In this document: positions 57,501 through 59,201 of the stretch, piece after piece
Layout: every line of letters starts with the position of its first letter
How positions within the stretch are numbered: position 1 is the stretch's first letter
Source: Ceriagrion tenellum
Lineage: Eukaryota; Arthropoda; Insecta; Odonata; Coenagrionidae
Assembly (NCBI GenBank): GCA_963169105.1
Contig: OY720643.1
Span: 129,136,041 to 129,200,040 of the forward strand
Direction of reading: 5' to 3'
DNA: 64,000 bases
Made by a program: the position numbers and the translations under genes
Notes under the pieces: generated by a model
Seen by the model: only the letters and a program-made list of their open reading frames with translations
What the model was told of the DNA's origin: nothing
Database searches by the model: none

Positions 57501-58052
57501 CAATAAAACAATAGTGGTGGTAGTTGAACCTACTGGGAGATTCAACTGTTCGTTCTGGTATCGCAATAATGAATAAAATACGGCAAAAAATGATGTATGA
57601 GGAAATGCAAAATTGAACGGTTTAAAAGAGGTATAAAGGACGTCTATAGAACGTCAGGGACGCAAGTTACTACGACAATCGATGGAACTGCTTCGCAAAC
57701 ATTTACCGTTAACAGATTCCATACCTGGCAAGCCTTGCATGGCACTGAATCCTAAACAACTATCTTCAACAATTACAGGTCCACCGACTAGTTTAGCTGC
57801 TGCAAGACACTTCATTTTACATATTTCGTCTACCTCTCCTTGATATTCTGGTAAATCGACTTTCTTGCACACCATCTACAAAAATGAGAGTAAATCGTGT
57901 TACAGGAATGCATCTAATTTCGGCAGGGCTATGAAAAATAGACAAATTAATGACATAATTGCTACCTTATTTCTGAAAGAATTCCCCAGAATCGATATCA
58001 CCTCTTCCAACTTCTTCGCGTTTCCAGTGACGAACACAATCGGCCTCTGCAT
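299..58052 (-). CDS. ITPA: Inosine triphosphate pyrophosphatase, four-exon gene
   Basis: This enzyme hydrolyses ITP, dITP and XTP to monophosphates and so cleans the nucleotide pool in the cytosol. Coding exons are 58052-57966, 57875-57725, 35497-35376 and 526-299, all with GT-AG borders. Intron phases are 0, 1 and 0, and the joined frame gives 195 residues with no stop. Family motifs appear in order: TGNAKKLEE near residue 9, LPEYQGE, VEDSCLGF, GPYIKWFL, FGWDPCFLP and SHRGRAL. Introns are 90, 22227 and 34849 nt, and the two long ones hold most of the transposons in this window. I chose the ATG at 58052 because it matches the family start; an in-frame ATG at 58112 would add 20 residues. Orthology rests on recognised motifs and length, and I have no alignment score. 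Confidence 0.95.
527..1668. other. ITPA intron 3, distal end
   Basis: No coding similarity is visible. Positions 743-759 form a small hairpin, ACCGAGCT / AGCTCGGT, resembling the D-arm of a tRNA-derived SINE, but no B box follows. The rest is AT-rich intron sequence. Confidence 0.4.
1669..2137. mobile_element. GC-rich MITE-like element with inverted ends
   Basis: An 18-bp perfect inverted repeat, CACACCTGAGCGGCCGTG, stands at 1669-1686 and, reverse-complemented, at 2120-2137. Just inside the ends the sequence is rich in GGCGG, GCGGCC and CGCGGCCTAA motifs in both orientations. The GC-rich blocks contrast sharply with the AT-rich flanks. There is no coding capacity, and it looks like a short non-autonomous DNA transposon. 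I found no clear target duplication, so the superfamily is open. Confidence 0.55.
2138..4773. other. Intron sequence without recognised genes
   Basis: I see no convincing coding region. An open minus-strand frame at 2476-2931 matches nothing I know. A short perfect palindrome, CCCGTTGAA-T-TTCAACGGG, sits at 4549-4567. A possible tRNA-derived SINE head is listed separately. The hAT element begins at 4774. Confidence 0.4.
3090..3162 (-). repeat. Possible tRNA-derived SINE head
   Basis: On the minus strand a TGGCCTGGCGG block resembles a polymerase III A box. About 40 nt later AGTTCAAATCT resembles the B box GGTTCGAATCC. A cloverleaf does not fold well, so this is at best a degraded tRNA-like SINE fragment. 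Confidence 0.3.
5490..6470 (+). repeat. Tandem duplication of transposase exon 1 and its intron flank
   Basis: Two diverged copies of about 500 bp stand head to tail, at about 5490-5990 and 5991-6470. Each has an ATG (5527 and 6028), the same coding start MSDKDRKRQNKLSAYFFTKN, and the same donor G|GTAGG, so the exons end at 5745 and 6255. In both copies the frame that joins exon 2 differs from the ATG frame by a slip in an A-rich tract, so the slip is older than the duplication. Donor phase fits the acceptor at 7212. Either copy could be spliced to exon 2 on sequence alone. Confidence 0.8.
6471..7102. mobile_element. Nested inverted-repeat insert in the hAT intron
   Basis: The 19-bp arm GAAGAAAAATATCTCCAAA at 6471-6489 is repeated in inverse at 7084-7102. 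Between the arms lie two units of a roughly 37-bp purine-rich minisatellite (6522-6595). There are also two diverged copies, about 188 bp apart, of a segment rich in CACTCA and ACACA. No coding region is seen. It looks like a non-autonomous element placed in the hAT intron. I could not fix a target duplication. Confidence 0.5.
7213..9407 (+). pseudogene. hAT transposase exon 2, TTF-type finger/ZMYM-like, one nonsense codon
   Basis: The exon follows an acceptor ending TTACAG at 7212 and stays open for over 700 codons apart from a TAA at 8082-8084. That stop falls between the motifs ADETTDVS and LTGEIIA. The order is an N-terminal TTF-type zinc finger (WLKRHEWLAYS, CKMCILFG), the RNase H-like catalytic core with ADETTD and THCASHRLNLA, and a C-terminal hAT dimerisation segment (CTAERSFSTLRRLKTYLRS). 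This organisation is that of the ZMYM/52-kDa-repressor-like transposases common in arthropods. A poly(A) signal AATAAA is at 9445-9450. The single stop makes it a recent pseudogene unless read through. Confidence 0.9.
9576..10696. other. Intron sequence with one retroelement tail
   Basis: Apart from the tail at 9955-10105 I recognise nothing. A stretch at 10256-10330 shares words such as GCATCACCA and ACTTCAAGTAAAT with the tandem-array unit near 16080, so array debris may begin here. Confidence 0.35.
9955..10105 (+). repeat. SINE/RTE-type 3' tail
   Basis: The stretch contains AAAAATCGTTTGAGCCGTTT, then a purine-rich block, then ACATACAAACA and a TTTAATATTATAGGAT ending. This order is the shared 3' tail of many insect SINEs and their partner LINEs. 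There is no coding part, so it is a short 5'-truncated insertion. Confidence 0.5.
10697..10760 (-). mobile_element. LINE 3' end fragment, inverted
   Basis: The sequence ACATCTACATCCACGATATA followed by GGGTGTGTGGCACGGGGTG is the reverse complement, with mismatches, of the 3' terminus of the LINE ending at 13722. It is therefore a short tail of the same family in opposite orientation. Confidence 0.6.
10953..10993. repeat. Hairpin with 12-bp arms
   Basis: GGATGGGAGAAA at 10953-10964 pairs perfectly with TTTCTCCCATCC at 10982-10993 across a 17-nt loop. The surrounding 10761-11330 holds no recognised gene. An open frame at 11037-11408 resembles nothing I know. Confidence 0.6.
11330..12200. repeat. 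Degenerate tandem array, about 300-bp units
   Basis: About three to four diverged units follow one another. Recurring words are CACTGGCTGG.AAAA.TTCATT, GCATTTGTTGAAA.AGCGAT, CTAAAATG.AATGCGA, GA.TGAGAAGATTGAACA and ATAGCCGTC.TTGCACA. A similar unit lies at 15860-16110, beyond two LINEs, so the LINE block may have entered the array. No coding role is apparent. Confidence 0.55.
12200..12628. other. Unassigned stretch before the palindrome
   Basis: An open plus-strand frame (12187-12546) has a hydrophobic segment but no family I recognise. It is probably chance coding potential in repeat DNA. Confidence 0.3.
12629..12683. repeat. Perfect 21-bp inverted repeat at LINE junction
   Basis: The arms at 12629-12649 and 12663-12683 are exact reverse complements, beginning CCGCGGGATATCAGAGAAAA, with a 13-nt spacer. 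The right arm runs straight into the reverse transcriptase fragment that starts at about 12682. The palindrome therefore marks the truncated 5' edge of the LINE. Confidence 0.85.
12682..13722 (+). pseudogene. LINE reverse transcriptase, 3' half
   Basis: The fragment starts inside the RT domain (GPLLFLHYVNDL). It continues through the catalytic box, here IVDD in place of the usual FADD, and then the LNLKKC and YLGVTI motifs. A +1 slip in an A-run near 12940 moves the frame. The second part (12996-13511) carries LVRPHLEYAASIWDPY and the ARFV.CRHDN segment of the LINE C-terminus. The end has GCCACACACCCTCGCTGTGG and an ATGTAGATGTGG terminal motif. It is 5'-truncated, mutated and dead. Confidence 0.85.
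13723..15808 (+). pseudogene. LINE copy 1: endonuclease fused to RT by internal deletion
   Basis: An open frame of 476 codons (13719-15149) starts with an apurinic-type endonuclease (NIRSLQNKI, ALTETWL, FIGCFYRPP, LLFGDFYLS, STDHESL). It passes at about 14450 directly into the middle of a reverse transcriptase (DISKAFDSVNH, GVPQGSVLGPLLF, LLYADDCKVF). Compared with the sister copy at 39740-41895, the linker and N-terminal RT are missing, yet the frame stays open. The junction lies in a repeated GTGCCTCTTACC word. Beyond 15110 the C-terminal part is frameshifted with a stop near 15220. It ends in a TAAA-repeat tail at about 15800. Confidence 0.88.
15809..16582. other. Array remnant and unassigned intron
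   Basis: Positions 15860-16110 resemble one unit of the degenerate array at 11330-12200, including AATATTAGCCGTCGGTTGCA. The rest of this stretch shows nothing recognisable. Confidence 0.4.
16583..16695 (+). mobile_element. Penelope-type tail module, single copy
   Basis: An 86-nt module (16610-16695) starts CTGATGATGGAGGACAAGTC and ends in CCTTTATCCA. It also forms both arms of the palindrome at 48221-48444. It folds as a 7-bp stem, GGAGGAC with GTTCTCC. The pattern CTGATGA, stem, GAA resembles the hammerhead ribozyme core (CUGANGA, stem II, GAAA) known from Penelope-like elements. Here the second box is GAAG, so it is probably inactive. Element identity is inferred. Confidence 0.5.
16696..17508. 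other. Unassigned intron sequence
   Basis: No coding similarity or structural repeat was recognised here. Confidence 0.3.
17509..17885. repeat. Three copies of a 40-bp motif, one inverted
   Basis: A motif of type CACCTGGGTTGGGTAAATAC followed by GGGGCTAGGGGCAA occurs directly at about 17659-17697 and 17850-17886, and inverted at about 17510-17552. The inverted and first direct copies could be the ends of a roughly 190-bp MITE, with the third copy left by a related insertion. Confidence 0.45.
17905..18122 (+). pseudogene. Copia reverse transcriptase fragment
   Basis: About 70 codons match the Ty1/Copia RT start: RFKARLVVQGF, EDTLSPI, SIRVLLASA and VHQVDLITAY. It has no upstream integrase and stops before the catalytic YVDD. 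It lies directly beside the broken left edge of the Maverick. It is a scrap, unrelated in position to the Copia remnant at 55738. Confidence 0.8.
18300..19512 (+). pseudogene. Maverick DNA polymerase B, C-terminal part
   Basis: The palm region is visible: LYGWALSRPLPY and NNAVFG, followed by the catalytic YTDTDSL near 19021. The C-terminal words FADYERCL and NGINTLAWGHY also appear. The frame is broken several times (about 18763, 18815, 18942 and 19252). The exonuclease and terminal-protein-like N-terminal half is absent. It would have replicated the element by protein priming and is now nonfunctional. Confidence 0.88.
19556..20229 (+). pseudogene. Maverick packaging ATPase (FtsK/HerA type)
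   Basis: A Walker A motif GPSGCGKTT lies near residue 23, a Walker B-like AVDDLM about 80 residues later, and FLITQNIF after it. The frame is open from 19556 to about 20060, then shifts. Family-like sequence continues in another frame to a TAA at 20227-20229. The protein would pump the genome into capsids. Confidence 0.85.
20207..20533 (+). CDS. Small basic Maverick protein with hydrophobic C-terminus
   Basis: This 108-residue frame is lysine- and arginine-rich. Its C-terminal words KRALLVQKGGFLP and LLRLILSGVIGSLLG are of the kind conserved in Polintons and adintovirus-like elements. It overlaps the next gene by ATGA at 20530-20533. Its role in the particle is not established here. It is one of the few undamaged frames of the element. 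Confidence 0.65.
   Translation: MKRLKSNKHLLHALKSAKPKLHSAILKSSDDGLIKVVCDCCLNTINRNHKIDKRLKRKLAKHRNTLRTLATRGTSVKRKRALLVQKGGFLPMLLRLILSGVIGSLLGK
20530..21021 (+). CDS. Maverick hypothetical protein, charged
   Basis: This 163-residue frame starts MSLCKMLVVSPEVFE. It has a central charged, helix-prone region and a basic tail with KRKRSVQRERK. Similar proteins with a LVSPE start and a WHSYKR segment occupy this place in Mavericks, but the function is unknown to me. Its position between the small basic protein and the integrase supports membership in the element. Confidence 0.6.
   Translation: MSLCKMLVVSPEVFERGHMKARLSALAKEMKGVSVKKGLKDVDKWHSYKRIHDKYMSTLSNINSPVHIPIVKTLPHMRSQRGEEEKGSHALKESLAEVKRANAALDRTWGRISERLGAMESLSQLAEVKTTRKRKRSVQRERKLPSLRAQNKKKSFGPEWAPT
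21029..22033 (+). pseudogene. Maverick retroviral-like integrase with chromodomain
   Basis: The core is open from 21190 to 21783. Catalytic residues are D in QCDLNDL, D in QSDHGSEF, and E in LVERFNR, spaced DD35E. The N-terminal part carries a TAG near 21115. After 21783 the frame shifts, and a chromodomain appears (RGRNLEYFVKWEGYP) with the usual tryptophan of its last motif replaced. It would insert the element into the genome. Confidence 0.87.
22031..23048 (+). pseudogene. Maverick minor capsid (penton-like) protein
   Basis: The start MNEFNLTLPSNSSREFF is the recognisable beginning of Polinton minor capsid proteins. The frame is lost after 22294 but resumes in pieces, including NIYLYTDVIKPQFV near 22800 and EILMTD near 22958. 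It is heavily mutated. Confidence 0.8.
23078..23513 (+). pseudogene. Maverick pVI/pX-like basic protein
   Basis: The ATG at 23078 begins a protein with a YYAYYARQVG start, a GRGIGSFL segment and a basic C-terminus (KAKRPRLIKIKPRGG). This matches the small protein that precedes the major capsid gene in Mavericks. The frame slips near 23180-23230 and is interrupted by a stop at about 23366. Its stop TAA overlaps the ATG of the capsid gene (TAATG, 23511-23515). Confidence 0.7.
23513..23815 (+). pseudogene. Maverick major capsid protein, N-terminal fragment
   Basis: About 100 residues correspond to the N-terminus of the hexon-like double jelly-roll capsid protein (SLDLFQPNPPIQT, YKPISSLDN, VNNILHSLFE). 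The homology stops near 23800 and an unrelated repeat follows. Most of the capsid gene is therefore missing. Confidence 0.8.
23868..24058. repeat. Two tandem copies of an ~80-bp repeat
   Basis: The units at about 23868-23945 and 23972-24058 share GCTGGGCCGCTAT, GTATCCAGC, ATTCTGCTATA, CGAGGT and TCAGGA. They begin close to where the Maverick homology ends and are of unknown origin. Nothing is recognised between 24059 and 24389. Confidence 0.55.
24390..24880 (-). pseudogene. LINE linker region fragment
   Basis: On the minus strand the open frame 24860-24627 and the following frame carry RRELRRQRQLHNLHKHS and NPKLFWSFTREL. These fit the arginine-rich segment between the endonuclease and RT of jockey/CR1-type LINEs. 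No RT follows. It is a dead fragment. Confidence 0.6.
25154..25954 (-). pseudogene. Penelope-like element: RT end plus GIY-YIG endonuclease
   Basis: A 266-codon frame begins inside the RT C-terminal region (LPFLDILVERNGDGRLGHAV, YLKPTHTDLYF). It ends with the Penelope GIY-YIG nuclease: GVYCVPCECGKAHIGETGR, then EKRIKEHERSI and AVAEHSLALGH. The catalytic core of the RT is missing because the copy is 5'-truncated where repeat R4 begins at 25937. On the minus strand beyond 25154, CCTGGTGACGATGGCTGAGT may be the decayed tail hairpin. The frame is open but incomplete. Confidence 0.88.
25937..26314. repeat. Repeat R4, copies A and B in tandem
   Basis: Copies A (25937-26115) and B (26121-26314) share GCTGAGAGCATCCAGCACTC, GGAATGTAATGGCCA and CTCACAAGAATTTCCCCTTG. 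Copy C is at 35932-36157 and copy D, inverted, at 37577-37805. On the minus strand copy C has an 82-codon frame with LHSNECWMLSANVSP. I do not recognise the family. The truncated Penelope element abuts copy A. Confidence 0.75.
26330..26622 (-). pseudogene. RTE-like LINE, C-terminal part (split by transposon)
   Basis: On the minus strand the words EAFETWCWRRMLRI and KWMEKIISDEVF begin the C-terminal domain of an RTE-like LINE. Decayed sequence follows down to about 26330. The upstream half of the same LINE ends at 31526. Removing the element at 26623-31523 and one TA rejoins the frame exactly between NRL and EAFETW. Confidence 0.88.
27772..29186 (+). pseudogene. DD82E transposase, decayed
   Basis: The N-terminus (MSDAKRRRKGERLRSRERE) is followed by a helix-turn-helix region, SLSITEACRE then QSTIYRVGKEAARGS. 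The first catalytic Asp is in AFTDETCINVG near 28320 and the second in IIVVDNASYHS near 28620. After 82 residues the catalytic Glu is in CELNPIE near 28870. Frame breaks occur near 27900, 28090, 28258 and 28380, and a TGA follows CELNPIEMV at about 28883. The end has an acidic serine-rich tail. Confidence 0.85.
29187..30403. other. Unrecognised interior of the DD82E element
   Basis: Open minus-strand frames at 29285-29470 and 29489-29830 and a plus-strand frame at 29905-30354 show no family I know. The segment 29870-30150 is notably G-rich on the plus strand. A nested insertion here is likely, but its borders were not found. Confidence 0.35.
30404..30692 (+). pseudogene. Second, internally deleted transposase remnant
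   Basis: Words such as AAAGGGACGAT, GACAGCTAAAAA and CTCACAGACGA, then ACATGACTTGG, repeat the order seen around 28230-28370 of the main transposase. GTCAAGGAAGTAGAA then resembles the part near 29010. It is a diverged copy lacking the middle, left by duplication or by a nested relative. Confidence 0.6.
30693..31480. other. Unassigned, inside the DD82E element
   Basis: AT-rich sequence with no recognised coding region. It leads to the right terminal repeat. Confidence 0.35.
31524..33435 (-). pseudogene. RTE-like LINE: endonuclease end, RT and thumb
   Basis: Read on the minus strand, INSDHNLVA (end of the endonuclease) appears near 33320. Next come QFGFRKNRGTWEAIL and YVDLEKAFDNIEG (32320-32150), then YFADDIVVIAGN near 31940. 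It ends with QVDSFTYLGSTI and QRIAQAKKAFMGKRQLL. Stops and frameshifts are frequent. It continues at 26622 beyond the DD82E element. Confidence 0.88.
33450..34175 (+). pseudogene. pogo/Tigger transposase, C-terminal remnant
   Basis: TLLLIDQCAAHPLNVFL contains the second catalytic Asp, and VVFLPTNCT follows as in Tigger. The later frame has ITPLTIKNCFAKYGF, a hallmark of jerky/Tigger C-termini, and an acidic tail. The N-terminal DNA-binding domains are absent and a stop precedes 33,600. Confidence 0.75.
34176..35375. other. AT-rich intron upstream of ITPA exon 3 donor
   Basis: No gene or clear repeat was recognised. A GATGATGATG run is at about 35035-35050. Confidence 0.4.
35376..35497 (-). 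CDS. ITPA: ITPA exon 3
   Basis: This 122-nt exon lies between an acceptor reading TTGCAG and a donor GAG|GTAATT on the minus strand. It completes the split glycine codon from exon 2 and encodes PYIKWFLDKLGAEGLHRMLT and then WEDKSAEAICTFAY. Without it the protein would lack the loop that follows the GLPG motif. It is an island of conserved sequence between 34.8 and 22.2 kb of intron. Confidence 0.95.
35498..36880. other. Intron with R4 copy C and unrecognised frames
   Basis: R4 copy C occupies 35932-36157. Frames at 36012-36407 and 36407-36709 (plus) are open but resemble no family I know, and may belong to the unidentified repeat. Confidence 0.4.
35932..36157. repeat. Repeat R4, copy C
   Basis: It matches copies A and B at 25937-26314 almost word for word and includes the upstream GAGGCAAGGTTAACTGCCTT part present in B. 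The minus-strand frame 36117-35869 ends AWNGIHQA, a phrase also encoded near 37800 in copy D. Confidence 0.75.
36881..37121. repeat. Inverted-repeat element with 25-bp perfect arms
   Basis: Arms at 36881-36905 and 37097-37121 are exact reverse complements, starting TTGACATGGGAAAGGTAGTA. Inside, variants of CATGGGAAAGGTAGTAAGTC recur directly at about 36932 and 36964. It may be a small foldback element. The following 37122-37576 has no recognised gene. Confidence 0.65.
37577..37805. repeat. Repeat R4, copy D, inverted
   Basis: Read on the plus strand it gives the reverse complement of copies A-C, with GCATATGGCCATTACATTCC, GAGTGCTGGATG and GGAATGGTATTCATCAGGCT. It is more diverged than copies B and C. 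Confidence 0.7.
37860..38036 (-). mobile_element. RTE-like LINE 3' tail fragment
   Basis: ATTGGTTGACTGCAGCTCTC and GTGAACTTATTCCAGGGTCT repeat the 3' part of the LINE copy at 38355. The MITE at 38037 lies at the join between the two. Confidence 0.6.
38037..38346. mobile_element. hAT-like MITE, 310 bp
   Basis: The ends are CAGGGCTGG and CCAGCCCTG. They are flanked by TTTGTTGT (38029-38036) and GTTGTTGT (38347-38354), 7 of 8 matching. The interior is made of repeated TATTTTGTATTTCAAATAC words in both orientations. It has no coding capacity and would need a hAT transposase in trans. Confidence 0.75.
38355..39030 (-). pseudogene. RTE-like LINE, third copy, 3' part
   Basis: On the minus strand QVDSFTYFGRTI and QRISQAEKVFMVKRQLL (about 38980-38800) are followed, after a deletion near 38780, by MLKIIWMDKIRNDE and RWIGRTLRHNLFVKNIIEG (38677-38520). 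It matches the copy at 26330-33435 but is shorter, and it is broken by shifts. Confidence 0.82.
39031..39739. other. Unassigned intron sequence
   Basis: I see no gene or structural repeat here. Confidence 0.35.
39740..41895 (+). pseudogene. LINE copy 2 (same family as 13723-15808)
   Basis: It starts in the linker (ICANPKRFWTLINATR near 39995) without the endonuclease. RT is open at 40231-41010: WKNANVTPVLKHGPKSAIEN, HIDFSKAFDTVNH, GVPQGSVLGPLLF and LLYADDCKIF. A TGA near 41008 and later shifts break the thumb and C-terminus (PILENCGPIW, FFLAIVRHRVP). It ends in a TAAA-type tail at 41880-41895. It supplies the segment deleted from copy 1. Confidence 0.88.
41896..42483. other. Unassigned intron sequence
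   Basis: AT-rich, no recognised gene. It leads into the piggyBac remnant. Confidence 0.35.
42484..43710 (+). pseudogene. piggyBac transposase remnant
   Basis: Pieces in order are PRFQAKNIPGL and IACQTNLYTSQQ (42640-42790), LKFLHFANNEDYQA (about 43000), and LLSVDESLLQWKG with SKTGYVRNMLMYAGRD (43130-43290). KLMAMKWRNKRDV follows near 43560. The DESLL block carries one catalytic Asp of the piggyBac core. Multiple stops and shifts are present, and no TTAA-flanked ends were located. It is related to piggyBac-derived proteins but is clearly dead. Confidence 0.82.
43711..44300. other. Unassigned sequence before the Tc1 transposase
   Basis: Short open frames on both strands (43741-44266) match no family I know. 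The left end of the Tc1 element should lie here, but I could not identify its inverted repeat. Confidence 0.35.
44301..45525 (+). pseudogene. Tc1-like transposase with a GT-AG intron
   Basis: The N-terminus has a helix-turn-helix (DVARNFGVRPNTISKWVQQA). FSDEKTF carries Asp 1 near 44765, FLHDNS Asp 2 near 45220, and SPDLNPIENVWG the Glu near 45325; spacing is consistent with DD34E once a shift near 45235 is allowed for. A 185-nt intron (44828-45012, CAAG|GTAAAT to TTTAG|ATATG) splits the gene in phase. A frame shift near 44620, a TGA near 45042 and a stop near 45438 show decay. Confidence 0.85.
45526..45957. other. Unassigned sequence
   Basis: No gene recognised. It may contain the right end of the Tc1 element. 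Confidence 0.3.
45958..46161. repeat. Perfect palindrome, 88-bp arms, 28-nt spacer
   Basis: The arms 45958-46045 and 46074-46161 are exact reverse complements as far as I can read them. Each contains GCAAGGCAGTCGAAACCTGG. Read on the plus strand the right arm gives TGAAAATGATTGCAAGGCAG then TCGAAACC: a 6-bp stem, GATTGC with GCAGTC, followed by GAAAC. The layout resembles the Penelope tail hairpin at 48359. Perfect identity over 88 bp implies recent formation or gene conversion. Confidence 0.9.
46162..46740. other. Unassigned sequence
   Basis: No gene recognised before the BED-finger exon. Confidence 0.3.
46741..47332 (+). pseudogene. BED zinc-finger exon of a hAT transposase
   Basis: The ATG at 46741 starts MRRFLSELEPSEQHIEE. 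After frame changes a BED-type finger appears (SFIWDF, FTTSLLRHLQSKH), with the first cysteine of its pair replaced by tyrosine. The exon ends KKVTR|GTAAGT at 47332/47333. This is the usual first exon of ZBED-like hAT genes. No catalytic exon follows in the window. Confidence 0.65.
47403..47520. repeat. hAT-like terminal segment CAGGGTGGC
   Basis: CAGGGTGGCGATC is followed by repeats of GTCAGGGAAT in various forms. This is typical of the subterminal region of a widespread arthropod hAT family. Only this end is visible, and 47521-48176 shows nothing else recognisable. Confidence 0.45.
48177..48456. mobile_element. Foldback insertion, 86-bp arms, with 13-bp target duplication
   Basis: ATGTACAATACAT occurs at 48177-48189 and 48444-48456, flanking the insert. 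Inside, arms 48221-48306 and 48359-48444 are inverted copies with one mismatch in 86 bp. The spacer is itself a hairpin of G-run, GGTTCAGCTTC, loop, GAAGCTGAACC, C-run. Each arm holds CTGAAGATGGAGGACAAGTC then GTTCTCCGAAAC, a stem flanked by boxes like the hammerhead core. The same module stands singly at 16610-16695. I infer a Penelope-type tail that inserted as an inverted dimer. Confidence 0.8.
48460..48882 (+). pseudogene. Matrix-metalloprotease-like fragment
   Basis: An open frame (48565-48882) reads AEKAFELWGREINIKFE, then YRPGQVLSHAEHPN and a DWDHEG segment. These resemble the front half of a matrixin catalytic domain, where an AF..W block is followed by GPG.VLAHA.FP. The zinc-binding HExxH motif is not present before the stop at 48880. 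It could be an exon of a host gene, a virus-derived piece, or chance; I favour a decayed fragment. The foldback insert lies just upstream. Confidence 0.4.
48883..49639. other. Unassigned sequence
   Basis: No gene or repeat recognised. The 5' LTR of the following Gypsy copy was not identified here. Confidence 0.3.
49640..52190 (+). mobile_element. Gypsy (Ty3) LTR retrotransposon, RT deleted
   Basis: Gag-like sequence (IKAFANRIRTINART, 49640-49860) leads to a zinc knuckle CFSCGKVGHFPREC near 49985. A second knuckle has lost a cysteine to TGA. A retropepsin motif FVDTG lies near 50250. RT and RNase H are missing at about 50440-50490. Integrase runs 50491-51190 with an HTGHLGIVEMK start, CSLC, VVVDAHNKS and SDNGPPF. 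The expected catalytic Glu in NGQAQNS is Gln. A polypurine tract AAAGGGGGAGGA near 52030 and an AATAAA near 52066 mark a truncated 3' LTR. Confidence 0.85.
52195..52918 (+). pseudogene. Jockey-type LINE, 3' end of RT
   Basis: GVPQGSVLGPFLF and a damaged catalytic box, ILYADPILI (usually YADD), are followed by RASEWFLGN and later ISYGLILWGNAPNTKK. The 3' UTR has TTGACGACATCTATTCCGAT, then AATAAATATTATCATTATCA as a tail. It sits against the truncated Gypsy LTR and is dead. Confidence 0.82.
52975..53765. repeat. Diverged direct repeat, about 190 bp, 590 bp apart
   Basis: Copies at about 52975-53170 and 53565-53765 share TTTGTGATCCTTAGCTGTGT against TTTTTGATCCTTTGCTATGT. They also share AGTTTGTTTC, GTGGTCAGCGCTTATTATCT against GTGGACAGTGCTAATTATCT, and a TACTTTGAG. 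This indicates an old segmental duplication. No coding function was seen. Confidence 0.65.
53766..55399. other. AT-rich intron
   Basis: No gene, RNA or structured repeat was recognised. Confidence 0.4.
55400..55735 (-). pseudogene. LINE C-terminal fragment
   Basis: On the minus strand VTHIFQLKHELIHSNSE, then HCTRSADYKHVDRL, then YQAIKTYNDLSHNIK, follow the order of the C-terminal tail of jockey-type LINE proteins (HNYNTR, YNKLP..IK). A stop stands at about 55541. It abuts the Copia remnant. Confidence 0.5.
55738..56425 (+). pseudogene. Copia polyprotein remnant, protease joined to RNase H
   Basis: A CCHC knuckle lacking one residue (CHACGKLGHKPKC) is followed by WFLPSGAKEHL, the retropepsin site with its catalytic Asp replaced by Pro. 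Immediately after, DRKSTTGYMFEVYGG (near 56030) is RNase H. Integrase and RT are therefore deleted. LLWLKRLLADLD, VMYEDNQSTIK and LKHIDTKYYFV follow in shifted frames, then the C-terminal GLPGPQFVKLR. Confidence 0.83.
56426..57724. other. Intron next to ITPA exon 2
   Basis: No gene recognised. Short open frames near 57025-57459 match nothing known. Confidence 0.4.
57725..57875 (-). CDS. ITPA: ITPA exon 2
   Basis: A 151-nt exon between an acceptor reading TTGTAG and a donor CCAG|GTATGG. It encodes VDLPEYQGEVDEICKMKC and VEDSCLGFSAMQGLP, including the acidic residues that bind the metal-triphosphate. It ends with the first base of a glycine codon. Confidence 0.95.
57966..58052 (-). CDS. ITPA: ITPA exon 1
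   Basis: The first coding exon has 29 codons, starting MQRPIVFVTGNAKKLEEVIS. The donor is AAG|GTAGCA, and the following intron is only 90 nt. The TGNAKK loop binds the nucleotide triphosphate. Confidence 0.95.
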
Positions 58053-58538
58053 TTTTAAGCGACGAAAAACTCCGGAAACCACACAAGAGTCAGTTTCAGA
58101 CGAAATTATCAATCAAAACCCATTAACAGTTGGTCCCACATCTTGTGAAATTGTATTGAAGTAGATCACGCTGACAATAAATATATCTAAGTAAATTATA
58201 TGCCTCAACATGCGATAGAGACGAAATTTGAACTTTAAGAATTAAAAGTATGGTGTAATCGTGTAATTTAAACCGGTATGAAACAAACGAAGGCAAGAAT
58301 CCGTGCCGCAGGTGCACGGAGCAGAGCGAGCAGTGTGTGTGCCAAGGCCTGAAATCTGGCAACGTAGCGTGCCGGCCGGCTTTTTAAATTTCTCCTAGCG
58401 TTGTGGCAAAAGGAATCGTGAGTTACTTTAAGGTGTGGCGAAAGAAACGAATCAATTATGGTCCCGTTATTGTTGCAGAGGTATTCTGAAACATAATTAG
58501 CCACTCAATGTCTGGCTTCGCAACAATTACATTGTATT
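58053..58538 (-). promoter_or_regulatory. Probable ITPA 5' UTR and promoter region
   Basis: The stretch just upstream of exon 1 includes a locally GC-rich block at about 58305-58380 (CCGTGCCGCAGGTGCACGGA, GCCGGCCGGC) in otherwise AT-rich DNA, as expected near a housekeeping promoter. No TATA box is evident. The start site is not determined. Confidence 0.35.
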
Positions 58539-58774
58539 ACAGAAATAAAAAGACGTAAAGTGGACGTTCGAAAGTTTTAAAATTGCCACCCAACCAGTGG
58601 AGAAATTTAGCTATGAGCATGTTGGCCCACGCCTTGTCCTTTTTTACCCTCACTTCTAACGCCTTTAATTTAGTGCACCCTACCTTTTCACCCATTTCTG
58701 GGGAGGACAATTGGAAACAATGCTTTCTTCTTTCTTCCTCGTCACTTGAACTTTTTCCTCTTGAACACTCCCTG
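58539..58774 (-). CDS. Possible terminal exon of an upstream gene
   Basis: On the minus strand an acceptor-like TTTACTGCAG at 58784-58775 is followed by an open frame: GVFKRKK in one frame, or CSRGKSSSDEEERRKHC in another. The latter continues as FQLSSPEMGEKV and VRVKKDKAWANMLIAKF to a stop near 58539. A donor-like GAAAAG|GTAGGG also occurs inside. It is charged and helix-prone, and I do not recognise it. Confidence 0.25.
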
Positions 58775-59201
58775 CAGTAAAAAAAGGGACAATATTTGAC
58801 CTTCTTGTGTCATTTTAAGTAAAGAAAACGAAGGGTTTCCGAAAAAATAACCTTCGAGTAACCCAGACCATGAGCATGCAAGTGCATAAAACCCTTCGGA
58901 CCCATTTGCCTATTTTCCTCAGAGTATGATATTACACAACTGCCCTAGAAAAACAGTTTTACTCGAACAAGCTGAGAGGATAGACGTGGAAAAGGACGTG
59001 GGAGACTTAATTTGGATCCTGCAAATATTGTTTGATTCTGGAGGACATTTTTGAAGCGTACATCAGCCTCCTGAAAGAGGAAAATCAGTAAGTGCATTCT
59101 TAGCTTTCAACCAATGTTTCTTCTTTTAATTCGTTTCGTTTAATTCGTTTAATTTCGAATAGTAATGCATCTTTTTTATTCTTATGAAGTTTTAAGTTAA
59201 A
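58775..59201. other. Upstream flank of the P-like element
   Basis: An open stretch near 58925-59090 could encode DIFEAYISLLKEENQ just before a donor-like CAG|TAAGTG, but the frame is not clean. The left terminal repeat of the P-like element was not identified. Confidence 0.3.
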
